DNA of 30,448 bases from a virus (IMGVR_UViG_3300037336_000068:1-30448), one strand, 5' to 3'; positions 1 to 7,626 are shown, numbered from the stretch's first letter. Notes: generated by a model from the sequence alone, not told the origin. Numbers and translations: made by a program.

Positions 1-810
1 CGTGAAACATTAGATAATCCTATTATGGTCACGCCAAGCGCAGACCTTGACGAGAAAGCCGGGCCTGACAGAAGCGGCGTAAATGATTCCTCACTTGAAC
101 AGCTTAGGCAGTTGGGTAAAAGCAAGTTGCTACTAATCGATGAGCAAGAAACAGAAAGGCTAAAATTATTAGTGGCTTTAAACGAAGAAGAGCTTCTTTT
201 AATTGGTGGGTTTGAAAGCGCAAAAGAAAGAATATTATTAGACGCAGAAGAACAAAGAGAGCTTGCAAAAGGATTGGCTGAGGAAAACATTAATAGGATT
301 GAAAAAGACGCAGCAGATAAGCGTATAGCTATTGCAGAGCTTGAAAAGGATATGAAAGAAAAAGCAAATCGAGACCTTTTTTCTAATCTTTCTAGCTTAA
401 TGAATACTGAAAGTAAAAAGCTATTTAAAATTGGTAAAGCGGCTGCCATTGCTAACGCAGTGGTAAAAGGTTACGAATCAGCGGTTGAAGCGTACCTAGG
501 TGGTTTAAAAGTATCAGGCGGTAACCCTGCCGTGGGTGCAGCATACGCCGCCGCTTCATTAGCTGCCACTGGCGCTCAAATTGCAAGCATAAGAAGTCAG
601 CAAATTGGTGGTGCAGGAGGTGGCGCAGGTACGTTTAGCGGTGGACAACCCGCAGTAAGAACACAAGAAGCAACGCCTGCACCACCTTCGCGTAATGTTA
701 GCATAAACTTACAAGGCCAAAACTTTAGCGCTGAACAGGTGCGCGGTTTGATTGGTCAGATTAACGAACAGATTGGCGATGGTGTTCCTGTTATGATTGG
801 CGCGGGTTAG
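1..810 (+). CDS. Tape measure protein, C-terminal part (5' end cut by window)
   Basis: The open frame begins at base 1, with no start codon or ribosome site, so this is the 3' part of a longer gene. It matches the last 267 residues of the complete tape measure gene at 28285-30249. The two proteins are nearly the same for the first 30 residues, differ strongly in the charged, probably coiled-coil middle and in the Ala/Gly-rich segment, and share an identical last 41 residues ending VPVMIGAG. The tape measure protein sets tail length inside the tail tube. Gene order supports the call, since the tail-tip genes follow directly. The difference between copies points to two related phages rather than one exact terminal repeat. 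Confidence 0.85.
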   Translation, partial: RETLDNPIMVTPSADLDEKAGPDRSGVNDSSLEQLRQLGKSKLLLIDEQETERLKLLVALNEEELLLIGGFESAKERILLDAEEQRELAKGLAEENINRIEKDAADKRIAIAELEKDMKEKANRDLFSNLSSLMNTESKKLFKIGKAAAIANAVVKGYESAVEAYLGGLKVSGGNPAVGAAYAAASLAATGAQIASIRSQQIGGAGGGAGTFSGGQPAVRTQEATPAPPSRNVSINLQGQNFSAEQVRGLIGQINEQIGDGVPVMIGAG

Positions 811-848
811 TGTTATAATAACCTAACTAAACAAATTAAGGGCTTAAA

Positions 849-1328
849 ATGACAAACCTAGTCGATGATGTAGTATTAGATGGCTTCCCACCTGCGGGAA
901 CTGTTACGCCTGTCAATGTACCAAGCATTGCAGTACCAACCGCATTAAATAGAGTTTCAGCGGGTAGCGTGGCAGTGCCTAAAAACTTAGCGCCAGAAAC
1001 CTTTGTACCGATTAACGTACCTAGAGTATTTAATGCTCTTGATGCAAGTGACATTGCAGTGCCTATTACTTTAACGCCGGAATCGGCAACTGACATTGCC
1101 TTGCCTGTTAACCTTGCAAGGGTTGCGGCTGGTTCGATTGCTTTGCCTTTTAACCTTGAGCGTGTTGCTAGTGGTGAAGTTGCATTACCTAGAAACTTAG
1201 CGAGGGTATCAGCGCCTTCTATTGACATTCCTGTTACTCTTGCAAGAGTATCAGCAGGCTCAATTGCTATACCTGTTGCAATAGGTGCAATTGCCAAGCC
1301 TAGAATCCCAAACGTAGAGCCTTTATAG
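849..1328 (+). CDS. Tail protein built of nine tandem 14-residue repeats
   Basis: This 159-residue protein has a short N-terminal cap (about residues 1-25) followed by nine consecutive repeats of exactly 14 residues (26-151). The consensus is roughly (S/D)-I-A-x-P-x-N-L-A-R-V-S-A-G, with proline at position 5 of all nine. No family was recognised. A short strand plus a turn per repeat would fit a beta-solenoid or elongated rod, but that is inference. It lies between the tape measure and hub genes, so a tail-tip role is likely. AAGGG lies upstream of the ATG. It ends with TAG directly followed, in the same frame, by the ATG of the next gene, whose N-terminus resembles its cap and repeats. Confidence 0.75.
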   Translation: MTNLVDDVVLDGFPPAGTVTPVNVPSIAVPTALNRVSAGSVAVPKNLAPETFVPINVPRVFNALDASDIAVPITLTPESATDIALPVNLARVAAGSIALPFNLERVASGEVALPRNLARVSAPSIDIPVTLARVSAGSIAIPVAIGAIAKPRIPNVEPL

Positions 1329-2246
1329 ATGAGCGTTTTAATTGTTGATAATGCAGTATTAGGTGTTTTACCTGCTTCGGGTACTATTACGCCTATTGAA
1401 TTTAATGACATAAGCGCACCTAAAAACCTAGCGCGTGTCGCATCGGCTAATATTGCAGCGCCTAATGTTTTAAATCCTAAAGACCCGCTAGCGCCGCCTT
1501 ATCCGCTATCACATGCGCGTATTTTATACGATAACCTATTTAACAATGGCATAGTTTCACTACCTGCCGCGCAAGGGATAGCAAATTCAAACACCTATGA
1601 GCGATGGAGACTTACAGGCTCAAATCAAAGTATCATAGTAAGCGCTAACTCAAACCAAACAATCAACGCGATTTGTTTAGGCGCTCACAATTTAGGCGCG
1701 GTCAATGGTACAGTTACAATCGCCACCAGTGCCAGCACAAGCGCGGCATTTATTGACAGGGCAACTATAACGCCCGCGACAAATAACGCTATCATGGTGC
1801 TGTTAACGTCTGATTTAGTCGTAAGAAGAATAAGGCTAACCGTAAACAGTGCAAGCGCTGAAATAGGCATTTTATACGCAGGTCTTGCGCTTGTAATGCC
1901 GCGTCCTATATTTGGCGGTCATGCTCCGATAACTTTACAAAACAAAGTAAATTACATAGACAGCGCAAGTGAAAACGGCCAATGGTTAGGGCGTACAATA
2001 AACAGGCGAGGCTATGCAACATCTTACAAGTGGTCATTTATAACGGATGAATGGTACAGACTAAACTTCTCGCCGTTTATAGAAAGTACAAATTTGTATC
2101 CTTTTTTCATTGCATGGCGACCAGATTTGTATCCTGATGAGGTTGCATATGCTTGGCGTACTAATGATGTTACACCGTCAAACAGAGGTGGCGCAACAAA
2201 ATATATCGACTTTGATTTATCTGTTTTGGGGTACGCAGACAAATGA
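1329..2246 (+). CDS. Tail-tip structural protein, distal-tail-like position
   Basis: The protein has 305 residues. Residues 1-50 repeat the pattern of the preceding gene: a cap, then at least one clear 14-residue repeat (DISAPKNLARVASA, 27-40) and a degenerate one. Residues 60-180 look like a beta-sandwich of alternating strands, perhaps discoidin-like. The C-terminal third is rich in Trp, Tyr and Phe. Position between tape measure and hub matches a distal tail or tail-tip protein, but I do not recognise the family. The start ATG touches the previous stop (TAG-ATG, same frame), so translation may depend on reinitiation or readthrough. The stop overlaps the next start (ATGA). Confidence 0.65.
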   Translation: MSVLIVDNAVLGVLPASGTITPIEFNDISAPKNLARVASANIAAPNVLNPKDPLAPPYPLSHARILYDNLFNNGIVSLPAAQGIANSNTYERWRLTGSNQSIIVSANSNQTINAICLGAHNLGAVNGTVTIATSASTSAAFIDRATITPATNNAIMVLLTSDLVVRRIRLTVNSASAEIGILYAGLALVMPRPIFGGHAPITLQNKVNYIDSASENGQWLGRTINRRGYATSYKWSFITDEWYRLNFSPFIESTNLYPFFIAWRPDLYPDEVAYAWRTNDVTPSNRGGATKYIDFDLSVLGYADK

Positions 2247-4480
2247 GCGAACCATTCAGTAAAGAAAAAATATACATTGTTGAAATTGATGTGCCTGCCT
2301 GCTCTCTTGTTTACGGCGTGGGCGCTTGTACAGCTAATCGGACAGGCGATGCAAAGTGTTTTAATACACTAGCGAGCTGCCAAGTTTTAGGCGCTTACAA
2401 CGAGGTTAAAAAAACATACCGCTATTGTGAGCAGTTAAGTCCTCATCCTGTTGGCCTTGAAGCAGTGCCAAACTTAAACAGTGTAAGCATTAGCCCAGCG
2501 CAAATACAGCTTGATGGTGGTTTAGGTGTACGCTCTAATTTATCTCTATCATTTAACGACCATCCATCAAGCGACTTAGACACAGACCCATATGTGCTAG
2601 AACGCAGTTATGACCCATATTTGCGCGGCACATATTGGGGCAAGTTTAGGGTACGCAACCAATTCTATCAAAATTCACCAACCAGGCTTATCAGTGCATA
2701 CTTATCAAATGGCGCGGTTGACTTAGTTAATGCAGACACTTACCATTTTGTGTTAGAGACTTTAGACGTTAGCGCAGGCAGTGCAAGCATAATAGCGAAA
2801 GACCCGCTTAAACTTGCTGATAATAAGCGATCACAAGCGCCTGTAGTAAGCACAGGTGAGATTGTAACGGCTATTAATGCAAGTGCTACGATTATAAATT
2901 TAAAACCGTCAGGGGTAGGAAATGAAGAATATCCCACAGAGGGAATAATTCGCGTATCTAGTGAGGTAATGAGTTTTACACGTACCGCAGACGAGTTAAC
3001 AATTGTGCGTGGTCAGTTTAATACTACCGCAATCGGCCATAGTGAAGGCGATAAGGTGCAATTGTGCTTGCAGTACTTAGACAGGCTTGACGATATACTC
3101 GCAGATTTGCTTGTTAATTATGCAAATATTAATACTAATTTTATACCTTATGCCTTTTGGACTTCCGAAGTTAATGACAATTTAAGCGGATTAATTCAAA
3201 CTCTTATTACTGAACCAATTGGCGTTACTAAGCTGATAAAAGAATTAGGCGAGCAATTCCCGCACTCTTTATTTTGGGATGAACGCGCACAAAAAATACA
3301 ATTAACGGCGATTAAACCACCACCAGAGGGAGCGAATGTTTACGATGAAAACTCTAATATTATATCAGACTCTTTTAATGTTGCTGATAAGCGTGATTTA
3401 CGTGTATCTACTGTGTTTGTCTATTATGGTCAAATTAACCCAACCGAAAAGTTGGATCAAGCAAATAATTATGCGGGCACTTATGTACGTGCAAATCTTA
3501 ATAGCATTGCCCGCTATGGCGGCAACGAAATTAAGACGATATTTAGCCGGTGGATAAACCGAGACAATAAAGCGCAAGCGTTAAGACTTGCCGCCCGAAT
3601 CGGTCGCAGGTTTGGCACAATACCAAGAGCAATAAATTTTGAGTTAGACGCAAAAGACAAGAGCGTTTGGGCAGGTCAGGTGATCGGCGTTAATCATAAA
3701 TATTTGCCAGATTTTAGCGGCTTACCTAGTACTGTTTTATTTCAAATAATCACAGCACAAGAAACCGATAACTTTAAATATACCGGCATAGAATATATTT
3801 ACGATGCACTATTACCACAAGATGAGGGCGGCGGGGATGATGGTGTTATTACGCTAATTATAGAAGGCGACCGCACCAATTACAATATACGCGATATTTA
3901 CAACACCAGAGGTGAAACGCCTGACGCTACCACTGTGGTTCGTGTTTTAATTGAAGGTAGTGCAAGAGTTGGAAGCACAAGCACAAGCACGTTTAGCTTA
4001 GATACTGGCTTATTCCCAACTGGCGCGACTATTATAATTGAAAATAGAAATCTTATACTAGGTGCAGGTGGTCAAGGTGCTGATGCTTCAGGCGGTAACT
4101 TAAACGGTGGCATCGCTATAAACTTACAGCATCCAATAACACTTAACAATTTAGGTATTATTGGCGGCGGCGGTAGCGGGGGCGGTGCAAATCAAGCGGG
4201 TTCGGTTACTGCTGGAGGTGGTGGCGGTGCTGGTTATCTTGGTGGCGTTAGAGGTATAGGCGATGGTGGTAGAGTACTTGAGCAATCTCAAAACGGAACA
4301 AACTTGCTGGGTGGCGCAGGTGAAGAAAGAGAAGATCCCGAAGATTTTCAAGAGGCAACAGGACAAAGTGGCGGCGACTTAGGTAAAGACGCTAACGGTA
4401 ACAACATATTATCAATACAAAGAAACGGAAACACAATCACCTATACGAATCAAGGTGATATACGTGGTACAATATCATAA
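2243..4480 (+). CDS. Tail hub / host-specificity protein with Cys motif and glycine-rich C-terminus
   Basis: The protein has 745 residues. Near the N-terminus four cysteines (20, 29, 39, 46) sit in a segment reading CSLVYGVGAC then KCFNTLASC. This resembles the four-Cys region of lambda gpL and gene-transfer-agent hub proteins (DUF2163/BR0599-type), where an iron-sulphur cluster can bind. The centre, up to about residue 530, looks like a hub domain. From about 590 to 715 it becomes very glycine-rich (GGGGSGGG, GGGGGAG), like the polyglycine adhesins of some phages. A hub fused to a receptor-binding tip is the best reading. The start overlaps the previous stop. Fe-S binding and receptor binding are inferred, not shown. 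Confidence 0.7.
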   Translation: MSEPFSKEKIYIVEIDVPACSLVYGVGACTANRTGDAKCFNTLASCQVLGAYNEVKKTYRYCEQLSPHPVGLEAVPNLNSVSISPAQIQLDGGLGVRSNLSLSFNDHPSSDLDTDPYVLERSYDPYLRGTYWGKFRVRNQFYQNSPTRLISAYLSNGAVDLVNADTYHFVLETLDVSAGSASIIAKDPLKLADNKRSQAPVVSTGEIVTAINASATIINLKPSGVGNEEYPTEGIIRVSSEVMSFTRTADELTIVRGQFNTTAIGHSEGDKVQLCLQYLDRLDDILADLLVNYANINTNFIPYAFWTSEVNDNLSGLIQTLITEPIGVTKLIKELGEQFPHSLFWDERAQKIQLTAIKPPPEGANVYDENSNIISDSFNVADKRDLRVSTVFVYYGQINPTEKLDQANNYAGTYVRANLNSIARYGGNEIKTIFSRWINRDNKAQALRLAARIGRRFGTIPRAINFELDAKDKSVWAGQVIGVNHKYLPDFSGLPSTVLFQIITAQETDNFKYTGIEYIYDALLPQDEGGGDDGVITLIIEGDRTNYNIRDIYNTRGETPDATTVVRVLIEGSARVGSTSTSTFSLDTGLFPTGATIIIENRNLILGAGGQGADASGGNLNGGIAINLQHPITLNNLGIIGGGGSGGGANQAGSVTAGGGGGAGYLGGVRGIGDGGRVLEQSQNGTNLLGGAGEEREDPEDFQEATGQSGGDLGKDANGNNILSIQRNGNTITYTNQGDIRGTIS

Positions 4481-4498
4481 AATTTAGAGGATTTAATC

Positions 4499-5209
4499 AT
4501 GGCAAGAGCAATTTGGCAAAAAACGGTTACTAATAACACTGGCGCACCAAGTAACGGCGCACAGGTTACGGTAAATATTCAAGACGGTGGCCTAGCGACT
4601 ATATTTAGTTTCCAGGAAGGCGGCAGCGCTAGGAGTAATCCATTCACAACTGGTATAGATGGTATCGCTAGGTTTTACGCAGAGCGCGGATATTACACTG
4701 TGACAGTCTTTAAAGACAATTCTAGTGTTAGCTTCCCATGGAATAACTTGGGCGATAAAAACCTGTTTGATGACCTTGGCACTGCCGCATTTAAGAACGT
4801 CAATAACATGGGAGACATTGGCACAGGTGCAATCACCGCGACTGCTGGTGCGCTTGTAAATGGTAGTGTTCGTTTTCGAGACGCAGGTGTAATCGACGGG
4901 GTGCGTCAAAATGTTGGGGTTGGTGGCACGATGGATCTTAGCTCTGTAAACGAAGGCGGTGGTGGTTATCAAGGGTTTTTGTCTGTAAGTAATGGGTTGA
5001 CCGCTTCCGCTGGAATTAGGACTCAATCAACATTCTCTGTTATGGGTAGGGGATCTAGTGCAACCTTTACACAAATAGCAACGTTGAATAATGGTGGTGG
5101 AGCTTCCTTCACATTATCAATTGCTGGGAACGGTGTTATAAGAATGACTAACACCACAACCAACAATTGTACTATGGCAATGCAATTTTTTGGTGGTGCA
5201 AGTCTTTAA
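4499..5209 (+). CDS. Tail fibre-like protein
   Basis: The 236-residue product begins MARAIWQKTVTNNTGAP and has an N-terminal beta-rich domain (about 1-85) of a type common at the start of phage tail fibres, with GIARFYAERGYYTVTVFKD typical of an Ig/prealbumin-like fold. The rest is Gly/Ser/Thr/Asn-rich with repeated short strands, typical of a fibre or tip domain. No catalytic residues for a depolymerase were seen. It follows the hub gene after an 18-base gap holding AGAGGA as ribosome site. It may attach to the tail tip and contact the cell surface. The C-terminal region was not matched to a known family. Confidence 0.65.
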   Translation: MARAIWQKTVTNNTGAPSNGAQVTVNIQDGGLATIFSFQEGGSARSNPFTTGIDGIARFYAERGYYTVTVFKDNSSVSFPWNNLGDKNLFDDLGTAAFKNVNNMGDIGTGAITATAGALVNGSVRFRDAGVIDGVRQNVGVGGTMDLSSVNEGGGGYQGFLSVSNGLTASAGIRTQSTFSVMGRGSSATFTQIATLNNGGGASFTLSIAGNGVIRMTNTTTNNCTMAMQFFGGASL

Positions 5210-5220
5210 GGGGCGATTAC

Positions 5221-5502
5221 ATGAACATATTAATTTCCAACGTAGAAAGAAAGTCAAAAAACGGTTTTATAATTAAGATAAATTACTCTATTACTAAATC
5301 TCTAGGTAATAAATCCGCTAGTGTTTATGATGCAATTATATACACGCAAAGCAATAATAAGTTTACTCCATTCAACGAACTAACTCAGGACGACTTAAAA
5401 TCTTGGTTAAATAATTCTCTTGATATGGCGGCTATTGAGCAGCGTTTAGATGCTGAAATTGAAGAAAAACCAGAACCCGAAACTTTGACAGGTCTACCAT
5501 AG
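5221..5502 (+). CDS. Small tail-fibre-associated protein of unknown function
   Basis: The chosen start is ATG 5221, preceded by AAGGGGCG 8 bases upstream; a longer reading from 5167 would run into the fibre gene and has no ribosome site. The protein is 93 residues, with Lys-rich N-terminal strands (MNILISNVERKSKNGFIIKI), a middle helix and an acidic, proline-rich C-terminus (EIEEKPEPETLTG). Position directly after the fibre gene would suit a fibre assembly chaperone or a small accessory protein. No motif proves this. Confidence 0.6.
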   Translation: MNILISNVERKSKNGFIIKINYSITKSLGNKSASVYDAIIYTQSNNKFTPFNELTQDDLKSWLNNSLDMAAIEQRLDAEIEEKPEPETLTGLP

Positions 5503-5535
5503 TATCAACACTACTTAACCTAGAAGGTGCATAAC

Positions 5536-5688
5536 ATGGTATATTTACAATACATACCACTACTCGTAATGATTTGTTCAATCATAGCAGCAGCAACACC
5601 AACGCCTAAAGATGATGCGTGGATAGCTAAGTTTTATAAGTTGCTTGACTATTGCGCCATTAACTTCGGCAGAGCTAAGGATAAGTAA
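5536..5688 (+). CDS. Small membrane protein of lysis cassette
   Basis: This 50-residue protein begins MVYLQYIPLLVMICSIIAAA, one hydrophobic segment at about residues 3-20, followed by TPTPKDDAWIAKFYKLLDY. Small proteins of this layout (hydrophobic start, then a TPTPKDD-type stretch) occur next to holin genes in other phages of gammaproteobacteria; that comparison is from memory. AGAAGGTG lies upstream as ribosome site. Its stop overlaps the next start (TAATG), so it is translationally coupled to the XhlA-like gene. A holin or holin-helper role is plausible. Confidence 0.7.
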   Translation: MVYLQYIPLLVMICSIIAAATPTPKDDAWIAKFYKLLDYCAINFGRAKDK

Positions 5689-5951
5689 TGGACGAGAAAA
5701 GGCTAGACAGAATCGAACAGAAGATAGATGATTTAGCCTTAGCGGTTATTGCAATTGTAAGAGTTGAAGAAAAGATAATCGCAAGTAATCACAGGGTAAA
5801 CGCGCTAGAAGTTAGGCTTCAAAGAAGTGAAGCTGACCTGCAAGCTATCGCCATAATGTCACGCAAGAATACTTTGATAATGGCGTTTGCTAACACTGCG
5901 TTTTGGCTTGTGGCAGGTGGTGCTATTGCGTATTTTATTAAGGGTAAATAA
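5688..5951 (+). CDS. XhlA-like holin-associated membrane protein
   Basis: The protein has 87 residues. Residues 1-60 form an amphipathic, probably coiled-coil helix (MDEKRLDRIEQKIDDLALAV) and residues 66-84 form one C-terminal membrane segment ending in KGK. This layout is typical of hemolysin XhlA and related lysis accessory proteins. It overlaps both neighbours by one base (TAATG at each end), so the cassette is translated as a unit. It probably sits in the inner membrane with the coil in the cytoplasm and helps the holin. Confidence 0.65.
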   Translation: MDEKRLDRIEQKIDDLALAVIAIVRVEEKIIASNHRVNALEVRLQRSEADLQAIAIMSRKNTLIMAFANTAFWLVAGGAIAYFIKGK

Positions 5952-6322
5952 TGCTAATTATCAAGCGAGAATACTTTAAGACTTATACTAAAGGTACGTT
6001 AACGTTGCCCGATGGTAGTAAAATATTTTCGCTTGAGTTACCTTGGTTAGATAACAAGCCGTTTTTTTCTTGCATCCCCGAAGATGATTATTTTTTTGTA
6101 CGCGACACGCATGGCCGGCACACTTATTTTAGAGTGTTAAACGTATCCGCTAGAAGCGCCATAGAGTTTCACCCTGCTAATAATACCAGTCAATTGCAAG
6201 GTTGCATTGCGCCATGTATGCAAATCGACAACGGTATAGCCAGAGCTAGTCGCGCCGCATGTGAGAAGATGCTAAGTTTTTACGGTGACGGTGAAGAGAA
6301 ATATTTAATGAGGATATGCTAA
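5951..6322 (+). CDS. DUF5675-like protein, candidate lysis enzyme
   Basis: The protein is 123 residues, about the usual length of DUF5675 proteins. It has YTKGTLTLPDGSKIFSLELP near the N-terminus and IEFHPANN...LQGCIAPC in the second half (about residues 72-90). The HPxN...GCI pattern resembles the His/Cys active site of L,D-transpeptidase-type enzymes, although the fold cannot be confirmed here. It lies where an endolysin would sit, between an XhlA-like gene and a holin-like gene, and I found no lysozyme, amidase or transglycosylase elsewhere. There is no signal peptide. A cell-wall role is inference from context. Confidence 0.6.
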   Translation: MLIIKREYFKTYTKGTLTLPDGSKIFSLELPWLDNKPFFSCIPEDDYFFVRDTHGRHTYFRVLNVSARSAIEFHPANNTSQLQGCIAPCMQIDNGIARASRAACEKMLSFYGDGEEKYLMRIC

Positions 6323-6699
6323 TGCTAAATTTATTAATTCAACCTATTACAAGCCTACTAGATAAATTCATACCCGACAAAGACGCGCGAGACAAGTTGG
6401 CACATGAAATAGCTACCATGTCAGTCAAGCAGGCGCATGAAATCCAAATGGCGCAACTCAAAGTTAACGAGGTGCAAGCTGCACACAAGTCTTTATTCGT
6501 AGCTGGCTCAAGACCTGCAATAATGTGGATATGCGCCCTAGGGCTACTGTACGCTGTTTTCTTACATCCCATACTAGATATATGGTTTACTATGCCAGAG
6601 GTTAACACAGAGGTTTTGACGCCTGTTATGATGGGTTTACTAGGTTTGGGCGGTATGCGCTCATTTGAAAAAGCGAAAGGTGTTGCAAGAGAAAAGTAA
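6316..6699 (+). CDS. Holin-like membrane protein (3TM / GTA-type)
   Basis: The protein has 127 residues. A short N-terminal hydrophobic stretch (MLNLLIQPITSLL) is followed by a charged helix (about 20-60) and two clear hydrophobic segments, near residues 69-90 (AIMWICALGLLYAVFLHP) and 100-115 (VMMGLLGLGGM). It ends SFEKAKGVAREK. This layout fits the 3TM holin family found in gene-transfer agents and many phages. It would form inner-membrane lesions to trigger lysis. The start overlaps the end of the DUF5675-like gene, and a strong terminator follows. Confidence 0.7.
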   Translation: MLMLNLLIQPITSLLDKFIPDKDARDKLAHEIATMSVKQAHEIQMAQLKVNEVQAAHKSLFVAGSRPAIMWICALGLLYAVFLHPILDIWFTMPEVNTEVLTPVMMGLLGLGGMRSFEKAKGVAREK

Positions 6700-6748
6700 A
6701 CGCGCTATATTAATTGCGCAATCATTCTCTCTCGCTTGTACTGCTGTT

Positions 6749-6776
6749 GCCCTAGTTTAATCGCTAGGGCTTTTTT
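6749..6776 (+). terminator. Rho-independent terminator after lysis cassette
   Basis: A 7-base-pair stem, GCCCTAG with CTAGGGC, has an 8-base loop and is followed by TTTTTT. It closes the rightward late operon. The stop codon of the convergent minus-strand gene lies inside its right arm. Confidence 0.9.
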
Positions 6777-7099
6777 ATTTTAAACTCTTTAGATAAGCAC
6801 AATTCAAACCAAGCATTTCCAAACTTCCACTTTGTTGGAAGCTTATCGCGTTCTACTTCTTGCACTGGTAATTCATAAGCGTCATCTATAATCCGTAACA
6901 GTAACGCATCTGCTTTGTATATTTTAAACTTGCGCGGATAGTCGCTAAAGTTATTAATAACCTCGCCTTGCTCAACGCCTGCCTGCCTTAACTCCATTAC
7001 CTGCGCTGCTACACTAGCCAAGTAGATACACGTTATTGCTTGGCCTGCAGTTGCTATATTGGCTAGTGTTAGCAGTAGTATCAGTAAGGTGGTTTTCAT
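6764..7099 (-). CDS. Secreted small protein of unknown function
   Basis: The chosen start is the internal ATG at 7097-7099, because it is preceded by GGGGTGG and opens a typical signal peptide (MKTTLLILLLTLANIATAG, probable cut after Ala18). The longer frame upstream has no ribosome site and overlaps the previous gene. The protein is 111 residues; the mature part has two cysteines (24 and 101) that could form a disulphide in the periplasm, and a DDAYELPV segment. No family was named. It is the last gene of a leftward cassette next to the lysis genes. Superinfection exclusion or control of lysis timing is possible, but speculative. Confidence 0.65.
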   Translation of the reverse strand: MKTTLLILLLTLANIATAGQAITCIYLASVAAQVMELRQAGVEQGEVINNFSDYPRKFKIYKADALLLRIIDDAYELPVQEVERDKLPTKWKFGNAWFELCLSKEFKIKKP

Positions 7100-7209
7100 A
7101 ACCACCCCACTAAAAACGCAAAGTTTAACGCAAGTGATGCGGTAATTACTGCGCCTGCAATGATTAGAAACCAAACCACAAGGCGTTCGATTATTGATAA
7201 CTTATTCAT
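7096..7209 (-). CDS. 37-residue single-helix membrane peptide
   Basis: The translation is MNKLSIIERLVVWFLIIAGA followed by VITASLALNFAFLVGWL: a short amphipathic start and then one long hydrophobic stretch (about 10-36). It overlaps both neighbours by ATGA, which strongly supports it as a real gene despite its size. It would insert in the inner membrane. The partner is probably the secreted protein translated right after it. No family was recognised. Confidence 0.6.
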   Translation of the reverse strand: MNKLSIIERLVVWFLIIAGAVITASLALNFAFLVGWL

Positions 7210-7442
7210 AGTCTTTTGCACTCCCATTCTGTTAATTTGCTGTAATAAGTTCTTAAATAACTTTGTGTAGCTCCATGTGATTTTAGTACTCTAATGTTTG
7301 ATTTAAGAACCATAATGGTATTATCTAAAATCTTATTATTTTCAGCCTTTAACTTCTCGCGTAAATTTCTACGCTTAACCCAAGTACCAGAAACCTTATT
7401 GACTTCCTCTTCTATTTCTTCGGTAGTCCAGAATCTTTCCAT
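7206..7442 (-). CDS. Small charged protein of unknown function
   Basis: The chosen start, the ATG at 7440-7442, has AGAGGA upstream and overlaps the stop of the previous gene (TAATG). The 78-residue product begins MERFWTTEEIEEEVNKVSG and is highly charged and helical, with many Lys, Arg and Glu residues. The N-terminal TTEEIEEEV...SGTWVKRRNLREKL could be a helix-turn-helix, but it is not a clear match. It lies between a helix-turn-helix gene and a membrane peptide gene in a fully overlapping cassette. Confidence 0.6.
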   Translation of the reverse strand: MERFWTTEEIEEEVNKVSGTWVKRRNLREKLKAENNKILDNTIMVLKSNIRVLKSHGATQSYLRTYYSKLTEWECKRL

Positions 7443-7609
7443 TAGTCTGTCCTCTTGTTTAAATAAACACACCCCATTATCACTACATGGAAAAGCTTGG
7501 GCTTATTGTAATACCAGTTGTTAAGTGTCTGCACTGATACACCGCTAAGCTTAGAGACCTGCTCAAGGCTTTTTAGGCCGTTTGACTTTGCTTCGATTGA
7601 CGCGCTCAT
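7442..7609 (-). CDS. Small helix-turn-helix DNA-binding protein
   Basis: The protein is 55 residues. The segment LKSLEQVSKLSGVSVQTLNN (residues 12-31) is a clear helix-turn-helix, followed by WYYNKPKLFHVVIMGC. Small phage and prophage proteins with a WYY-x-KP-x-LF-x-V pattern after the recognition helix are known to me as a recurrent type. AAAGG lies upstream of the ATG. The stop overlaps the next start. It probably regulates its own cassette or a neighbouring promoter; the target is unknown. Confidence 0.7.
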   Translation of the reverse strand: MSASIEAKSNGLKSLEQVSKLSGVSVQTLNNWYYNKPKLFHVVIMGCVYLNKRTD

Positions 7610-7626
7610 ATTTATGCCTTTTGTTT

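Noticed and set aside
836-1411. 191-residue minus-strand open frame across the repeat protein gene
   Set aside because: It is antisense to the 14-residue-repeat gene; its length comes from the repeated codon pattern, and no ribosome site supports it.
4592-5026. 144-residue minus-strand frame under the fibre gene
   Set aside because: Antisense to a well-supported fibre gene, with no ribosome site and no family features.
7294-7524. Plus-strand frames in 7.2-8.6 kb
   Set aside because: They are antisense to the coupled minus-strand genes, which have overlaps and ribosome sites.
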